Positions 56,761 to 64,000 of a stretch of 64,000 nt of DNA are shown here, one piece after another. The DNA is taken from the NCBI RefSeq assembly GCF_000340215.1, contig NW_006921543.1:806001-870000 (forward strand), in the 5' to 3' direction. Made by a program: the position numbers and the translations under genes. Position 1 is the first letter of the stretch. Each line of letters begins with the position of its first letter. The stretch comes from Pseudocercospora fijiensis CIRAD86. Taxonomy: Eukaryota > Ascomycota > Dothideomycetes > Mycosphaerellales > Mycosphaerellaceae. The notes beneath the pieces are model-generated. The model saw only the letters and a program-made list of their open reading frames with translations, had not been told where the DNA came from and ran no database searches.

Positions 56761-57019
56761 ATCCGCTATATCTTTTAGGCTATAATACTAATATCTCTTT
56801 AAGTTTTCGCCGATTTAATACTTCTCGATTTATACGAAGCGATTATTTATAAAAAGCTCGGTTCTTTACTTAACGAGGGCCCCTACCCTAACCTGTTCTT
56901 TAAGCTATACTACTAGCCTCTATTCTTACCGATTTTATACTTCTCGTAATACTAATATTAGAAGCGGCTATTTATAAAGGACTAAATACTTTGCTTAAAG
57001 AGGGCTTTCCTTCCGCTCT

Positions 57020-58620
57020 ATAAGAAGGGGTTATATTAGCAGGTAGATAGGGTAGTAGTAGGTATAAGTAGTATTCGATAAGGATCTAGGAGGAGAGGGA
57101 GGAAGGTAGGAGAGTTAGCCTAATGCTAAGCGCTAAGCCCTGCCTAAGGTATCGAGACCCTAGCTTTACTCGGCCTAGTTATATACTAATTACGTATAGC
57201 CTCTTTAGCCCTAACATATACTTCCCTTATAAAGGCCGCGCCCTCGTAGCCTTTCTATATTCTAATCTCGACCTCTATTACTACTAACTTAGCAAATCTA
57301 ATAAGCTGCTTAGCCGCGCTAAATTAAATACTTAACTACCTAATTATATAACTATATTAAACCTTACCTTCTAATACTATATCTAACTCTAACTACGCTA
57401 TCTTTGTATATAATAAAGTAATATATATCTATAAGAATTAAGGGCTATCGACTAATTACAATACGAGCGCGTCTTCCCTACTATAATAGGTAGGCGTACG
57501 AGGTATTATAGTACTGCCTCCGTTCTAAGTAATGTCGTACCGAGTTCTTTACGTCTACTCTTAAAAGACCTAGAAATGTCCGCTTCCGAGGATTTATTCT
57601 TATTATTACGAGGGCTATTATTTACTATCGTAGTTTCGCTAGCCCTAATTAGTTAGGTTTAGTAGCCTTTAATTGTTAATTAATCTTATCTTTTCAAAAA
57701 CGCAGTTCGTCTAGTTTCTATAAGTAAAGGCTATTATAAGTGTAATAGTTAAGGTTCGCTTTGCTTAAAGGGTCGGAAAGATTAAGGAGTAACCTATTAT
57801 CTATAAGATCGACCTCGGCTGTAAGAAGGGTATATTAGTAGGTAGATAGGGTAGTAGTAGGTACGAGTAGTATTCGATAAAGAGCTAGGAGGAGAGGGAG
57901 GAAGGCAGGCAAGTTGGCCTATTACTAAGCGCTAAGCCCTGCCTAAGGCACTAAGACCCTAGCTTCACTTAGCCTAGTTACATGCTAATTACGTATAGCC
58001 TCTTTAGCCCTAATATACGCTTCCCTTCTAAAGGCCGCGCCCTCGTAGCCTATCTATATTCTACGACCTCTATTGCCGCTAACTTAGCAAGTCTAACAAG
58101 CTACTTAGCCCGCGCTAAATTGAATACTTAACTATCTAATTATATAACGATATCAAACCTTACCTCTAATACAGTATAATATCTAACTCTAACTACGCTA
58201 TCCCTATATACAATAAGCTATAAAGTGATATATATCTATAAGAATTAAGGGCCTTCGACTAATTATAATACGAGCGCGTCTTCCCTACTATAATAGGTAG
58301 ACGTACGAGGTATTGCAGCCCTACCTCTGCTCTAAGTAATGTCGTACCGAGTTCTTTGCGTCTACTCTTAAAAGACCTAGCAATGTCCGCTTCCGAGGGT
58401 TTGTTCGCTTCCGAGGGTTATTATTCTTATTGTTCGTAGTTTCGCTAGCCCTAATTAGCTAGGTTTAGTAGCCTTCAAGTATTAATCTTATCTTATCTTT
58501 TCAAAAAACACAGCTCGTCTAGTTTCTATAAGTAAAGGCTATTATAAGTGCAGTAGTAGAGGTTCGCCTCGCTTAAAGGGTCGGAAAGATCGAGGAGTAA
58601 CCTATTGTCTACAAGATCGA
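57020..58620. repeat. Two tandem direct repeats of about 800 bp
   Basis: The segment starting at about 57025 (TATATTAGCAGGTAGATAGG) recurs at about 57827 with the same order of landmarks: GCTAAGCGCTAAGCCCTGCC, CCGCGCCCTCGTAGCC and AGCGCGTCTTCCCTACTATA. The period is about 800 bp, and both copies are RIP-mutated. They lie downstream (3') of the minus-strand gypsy pol region, so they could be LTRs or LTR-derived, but a tandem pair on one side is unusual and no TG...CA ends were fixed. Confidence 0.85.
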
Positions 58621-58639
58621 CCCTAGCTAGCTTAGCTCT

Positions 58640-61600
58640 ATAGTTTTGCCCTTAGTTAGTCTATTAGTCGCTTAATCTTTTAGGCGGCTTCAAGTTTTAA
58701 CTTAGCCTTAAAGTTTTGATTAAAGTTTTAATTAAAGGTGCCTTAGGCTCGTAGTGTAGGTAAGGTTGTCTTTACAAGTGTAGTAGCAATAGCAGGTAAT
58801 GTTTAACAATAGCGGCGCTAGTCGTCTTAGCGCTAACTTTACCTTCTTCTAATTTCCTTCTCTAACTAACAACAACTCGGTAACACCGTTACTAATATAG
58901 CTATGTCCTTCCTTCCTTAACTAGCAATATACCCCGTAACACTGTTACTAATATAGCCGCGCCGGCCGCGCCGATTGCCTAGGCCTCGAGGCCTTAATAG
59001 AATAAAGGATTAAGAGGGGGACCTAAATACTAGGAGAAGGGCCTTATAGGGCGCATTAGTAAAGAGGTAGAGTCCTTAAAAGAGCAGGCAATTAGCTAAC
59101 GCGTCGTAGCGCGCCTAGTGTAGTCTTATTGTCCTTTGTTACTAACAACTACTTGTCTCTAATTAGTTAGCTAATAGCACCCCGGGGAGAGTATTATTCC
59201 TAGGCGACATTATAGGCCCTTAGCCTTCTTCTTGTTCTTTATACTAGTCTAATACTTATCTAATAACTTAGTTATATCCCTAAAGGAACCTCTAGCTTCC
59301 TACAAGTCCTATTTAGGCGAATAGCCTTGCTATCTTAATAGGTACTCCTTCTTGCCTTGCCTAGTCCGGTGCTTTAGAATACGTTCTATAGACTATAGCT
59401 CTTTACTATCCGCTAGTATATCTTCGTGTTTAGTAGGGGCTTTATCCCCCTCGCGTAGGTAATATAGCTTAAGGAGGGATATATAGAAGGTGTTATAGAT
59501 AGTGTAATAAGGAGGAAGCTATAACTAATAGGCCTATACGGAGGAGCCCTTAACTTCTCGAATGCGGAATAGACTAATATATCTTAGTACGAGCTTAGGC
59601 CTTGTTTTGCCGTTAGGTAATAGGTACTTACGGATGCGGAGGTTCCTAGTGCTTAGTACAACTATGTCGCCTTGTTTAAAGGTTATTAGCGTATAGTGCT
59701 TGTCGTAGTAGGTCTTTTAGTACTCTTAAGCCTTTGTCAACTTCTCGGCTATCTTAGTATAGATTTCTCGCATCTTCTAAACCCTCTTAATAGCCGCTAG
59801 TGTTTCGGGTACTTAACGCGCTTCCCTTTCCTTACGCCCGGCCTCGAGCGATAGGGAGTCTTGTAGTATAGCAGCGTTCTAACCTATTATAGCTATATAT
59901 AGTAAGACCTTAGTTAATAAGTAGACACTATTATTGTACACGAATTTAGCTAGTTGTAAGAGGTTAACCTATCTGTTAGGGTCCTTATTAATGTAGCTAC
60001 GTAGGTACTGCTATAGCGTAGTATTCTGCCTCTCTGTTTGACCGTTAGTCTGTAGATAGAAGGCTGTTAACAGTCGATGCTTTAGTCTCAGTTGTAGGCA
60101 TAATTCGCTCTAATAGTGCGATATAAATGTCGAGCCCCTATCGGAGACTATCCCCTTAGGGGTCCCCTAATAGCTATAGAAGATGTTGTTCTATAGTGCT
60201 TCCGCTATATTAATAGCCGTCTAATCCTTTCGAGTAGGAATGTAGCGAGCACCCTTAGTAAATCGGTCTATAATAACTAGTATAGCGTTAAAGACGTCTT
60301 TGCTTCCTCTTCGCTTAGTAGGGGGAAGACCTATAATAAAGTCCATTATAAGCTCTGCAAAAGGCTTCTTTAGAATAGGGAGTAAAGACAACTCGCTAAA
60401 TAGTAAGTGCTTTAGTGCTTTAACTCGCTAGTATACTATATAGGTCTGTATATACTCCTTTATATACCGCTTACTATTTAGCTAGTAGTATATGCGCGAT
60501 AGTAACTCGTGCGACCTCTCTATACTATAGTAACTAGCGAGCTTACTATTATAGTGCCTCTTTAAAAGCTCTTGTCTAATCGATTGTTTAGCGGGGACAT
60601 AATATCTACCCTTAAACTTTAAGTAACCTTTATCGTCGATCGACTAACTATTACTCTTGCTAGCTCGAGTCGCCCGCCTACTTACAAGCTTATTAATGCG
60701 CTCGATAGTAAAGGCGTCCCTCTACTAAGCACGTAACAGCTTATCTATAAACGATTAACTATCCCTATTTGCAAGGTTATTTAATAGTACCCTCGCTATC
60801 GAACGAGGTACGTATTGTATATATCTAATAGCACTAGCAGCCGGAACTACTATAACCTCTTCTATAGTGCTGTCGCTATATAGGCTATTACTATAGATAG
60901 CAATGTCTTCAATCGAGTTATTATAGCTCGAGCGATCTACGTCCTTTCTAACGCGCACTAGAAGAACGACAACTCCGCTATAGTGTTTATTACCGCCGCG
61001 GGGTCCGGAAGTCCGCTTATCCTACGCTTACTTATTAATAACACGGGCTATAGCAATCTTATACTATAGGGTTAGAAACAAAGAATTGATGTATTAGGTT
61101 TCGCTATCGTAATTAGGTCGCCTCGATAGGCTATCGGTAGGGTTACTTACGCCTAGCCGGTATAATATATTAAAATCAAACCCGGCGAGGTAGACGGCCT
61201 ATCTTACCTATCGACCTATAACCCTAGTAACCTTAGTAATGCTACGGAGGTTGTTATAGTCCGTATAGACCTGTATTGTATATTAAGCCCTATCGAGGTA
61301 GTGCCTCTAGTACTTAAAGGCCTCGACAATAGCTAGGAGCTCTTACTCGTAGGTCTCGTAGCGACGTTTAGTATTAATTATCTTCCTCGAGAAGAAGGCA
61401 ATCGGGTACTAGTAGGTGTTATTAGCCTACTATAATATAATAGCTAATATAGCGAACTATAAAGCGTTAGTCTCAATTCGGATCTGTTTGCTTAGTACGA
61501 AATAGTATAACAAGGGGACTTTAGTAAAGCGTTGCTTTAGACCGTTAAAAGCGGCTTGTGCCCTATTAGTCTATTTAAACTCTCTAGAGGGGTTGGCCTT

Positions 61601-64000
61601 GGTTTTAGTAAGCTTAGTTAGTAGCATTACATGCCTCGAATAACCCTTAATAAACCGACGGTAGAAGTTAGCAAAACCTAGGAATAATTAAAGCTCCTTA
61701 ATAGACGTAGGAACAGGCTATTTAGTAATTGTTTTGATCCGGTTAGGGTTAGCCTTAACACCCTTAGTCGATACGAGGAAGCTAAGGAAGGACACCTCCT
61801 TAGTAGCAAAGGTGCATTTAGAAGGCTTATAATACAGGCTATAGGCCCGTAGGCGGTCGAGCACCTTACGTACTATAGCCTAGTGCTCTGCAATGTTAGG
61901 TAAATAGATATAGACTAGGATGTTATCTAGGTAAACTATATAGAGATAGTCTAATAGACCCGAAAGCGCCCGATTAATATAGGACTAGAATGTTATAGGG
62001 GCGTTTACTAGCCTAAATAGCATAACTAAATACTCGAAATAGCTATAGCGGGTACGGAAGGCTGTCTTCTATTTATCGCCCTTACGAATACGGATGCGGT
62101 AATAGGCGTCCTTAATGTCTAATATAGTATAGTAGTAAGCACTAGAAAGGCGATCGAGGGTCTTATTAATAAGCGGAAGTAGATAGCGGTCTTTGATAGT
62201 AACAGCGTTAAGCCTACGATAGTCGATATATAGGCGCAGGCTACTATCCTTCTTTAGTACGAATAGGATAGGTATACCGGCAGGGCTGTTACTATACCGA
62301 ATACGACTATTAGCTAGGTTTTCCTCTAGGTACTTACGCAATACAGCAAGCTCTCGCTTACTAAGGTTGTAGAGGGGGCTAAAAGGAACCTCCTTACCCT
62401 CTATAATATTAATCTTATAATCCGTCTCCTTAAATATAGGCAATGTCGATGCTAGGTAGTGTTTAAATACATTAATATAGGTCTCTCGGATAGGCTCTAG
62501 TATGCGAGCAAGCTAATTAGGATTATTAGGGGGCACAGGTTCGTCGTTATTACTACCGAGTAGGTCGGCAGTCGGATTAGCTAAGGCAGGTATTAGGTTG
62601 CTAATAAACAGGACCCTAATATCGTTAGGGCACTCGCTAATATTAATGTGTTTAATGTCCTCTTTCCTAGCGATTCTAAATCGCTATTATTAACTGCCTA
62701 AGTCTATAACTATAGCATAGTACTTAAGAATAGGGTTGCTAATAACAATGTCGGATAGGAGGCTGTCTATGTCTACCGCGTAGGTAGTAAAGTTTAGTAG
62801 GCGTTCATTTCCGAGGTCGTCTTTTAGAACTATAGGAATATAGTAGGCCCTATAGGTTAAGTACCGAGCGTTATTAAACTAAGCAAGGGTTGGCAGGTTA
62901 GTCCTAGGCAATTGCCGAAGGTCTAATTGCTTAGCTAGGCGATAGCTAATAAGGGCGCTAACTGAATTTCCGGGATCTAGTATAACCTTTGCCTTATAGT
63001 TAGTATCGCGCCTAGATATAAGACAGGTACGTATAATAGCTAGCACAATGTCGATAGTCTTACGCCGTACAAGGCTAACAGTTAGTACGGCGCTTATTCT
63101 TTTTTCGAAGGTTGGCCTATAGGGGTAGCGTTAGCCGCTAAGAGGTGCTTTCGGTATTTAGCGGAAGTACGGTTAATTCGGGCCTAGTCCTTAGGTTTGT
63201 CGCATTAGCCTAGTAGATAGCTAGTGCTATTACAATTAAAGCACTTCAATCCGGTTAGTAGGTTGCTATAGCTATTATTGCTATTATTAGCCGAGCGGTT
63301 AGTATTATAGGGATACGAGCCCCTTCTACGGCCCCTATCGCGGCCTCCTCTATATAGCCGGCGGCTACGGCCTCTTCTACGGTTATTGTTACTATTCCTA
63401 TTATTAGCATTGTTATTATAGTAGGAACCTTAGTTTCCTCCGCGGCTACTACGATTGCCGCGGTTAGTACTAGCTAGCCGGATCCTCGATTCTAGTCGTT
63501 ATTAGAGCTAGACAGCTCGTTCGGCTGTTTCTACTTCGACTATAAATTAAATGCGTATTAGGTTAGCTTGTTCGAATATACGGCGACGGTCCAATTCGAG
63601 GATAAGTTCCTATCTAAGTTTTAGGCGTATTTCCGAGATCTATATAGAATTAGTCTTAGCCGGAAGGTTATTCTCGAGGGTCTTTAAATAGGCCTCGAAT
63701 AAACGAGCCGATTAATTAGTCTTTTGTTTAGCTCGAAGATATAGGTCCTAAGTATGTTGTTGCCTTAGTATAGGGTTTCTAAGGGTGTCTAGTATAATAG
63801 TTTTGTAGGTTTGCTACTAAACAGCGGTCTAATTATCGAGGGAATCAAAATAGTTATCCTAGGTACGTTTTAGGTCGCTATTAATGTACTATATAGTATA
63901 GACGACTAGTAAATAGTTATTTAGTAGAGCCCTTAGTGCGTTTCGTTAGTTAAGCTTACAGTCGCGGATGTAGTCGTTATATTGCTTTCGACTAGAGCCG
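58640..64000 (-). mobile_element. Ty3/gypsy chromovirus LTR retrotransposon, RIP-mutated, runs off the window
   Basis: Minus-strand translation through TAG/TAA gives the order gag zinc knuckle (KCFNCNSTSYLL, about 63190-63250), protease (VILDPGNSVSALIS, about 62940-62990), reverse transcriptase ([20 protein letters not shown] at about 62225-62285 and [15 protein letters not shown] near 62100), RNase H (about 61100-61500), integrase (LIMDFIIGLPPTKR, VIIDRFTKGARYIPTR, LQTNGQTERQN; about 59700-60650) and a C-terminal chromodomain (SIERILKHRTRQGKKEYLLR then GYSPK; about 59280-59420). This order and the chromodomain define chromoviruses, which insert into heterochromatin. The gag 5' part and 5' LTR lie beyond 64000. 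Every domain carries RIP-type stops, so the copy is dead. The 3' LTR is not fixed. Confidence 0.9.

Noticed and set aside
1..64000. tRNA or rRNA genes
   Set aside because: I scanned for GGTTCRANTCC-type boxes and conserved rRNA strings and found none convincing; a tRNAscan or Infernal run would be decisive.

Overview
The window comes from a filamentous ascomycete (Pezizomycotina; a Dothideomycete is my guess from the gene content, not proven). Genes have short GT-AG introns of about 50-100 nt, often with CTRAC-type branch sites. Ordinary gene-bearing DNA alternates abruptly with A/T-rich blocks in which old transposon reading frames are riddled with TAG/TAA, CpA/TpG is almost absent, yet CpG is kept. 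That is the signature of repeat-induced point mutation (RIP). No bacterial, plasmid or phage features are present.

Layout. 1-2.9 kb: RIP-degraded repeats, including a Tc1/mariner-like transposase remnant on the minus strand. 3.2-12.7 kb: a gene island with a GT90 (CAP10-like) glycosyltransferase, a flavin monooxygenase with an apparent GC-AG intron, a Mak32-like pfkB protein and a single-pass membrane protein with a Ser/Thr-rich ectodomain. 12.7-18.3 kb: a truncated and a complete Fot1/pogo-like element. 18.3-25.5 kb: an Ndt80/PhoG transcription factor (RON1-type), a FAD-monooxygenase pseudogene and a hexokinase-family sugar kinase. 25.5-34 kb: a third Fot1/pogo-like copy, a Tc1-like element with TA-flanked terminal repeats, and AT-rich minisatellites. 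35.5-40 kb: an UNC93/DUF895 transporter (NGT1-type) divergent from glucosamine-6-phosphate deaminase. 40.8-56 kb: Atg22 (carrying a frameshift), an unknown helical protein, an Mtr-like amino-acid transporter, a mitochondrial ABC1/ADCK protein (Mcp2/ADCK2-like), a secreted class II-type heme peroxidase, and two tandem paralogues of an unrecognised family. 56-64 kb: tandem repeats followed by a RIP-degraded Ty3/gypsy chromovirus on the minus strand, running off the window end.

How the genes fit together. The most coherent functional group is ron1-hxk3-ngt1-nag1: regulator, kinase, importer and deaminase of N-acetylglucosamine catabolism. Fungi often cluster these genes. Here the cluster is stretched to about 21 kb by a block of RIP-mutated transposons, and the deacetylase (dac1) and beta-N-acetylglucosaminidase genes are not in the window. 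The kinase and regulator lie on one side of the transposon block, the transporter and deaminase on the other.

Exon boundaries were inferred by eye from splice signals, reading frame and family conservation. Multi-exon genes whose exons sum to a whole number of codons and restore conserved motifs are the more secure ones.
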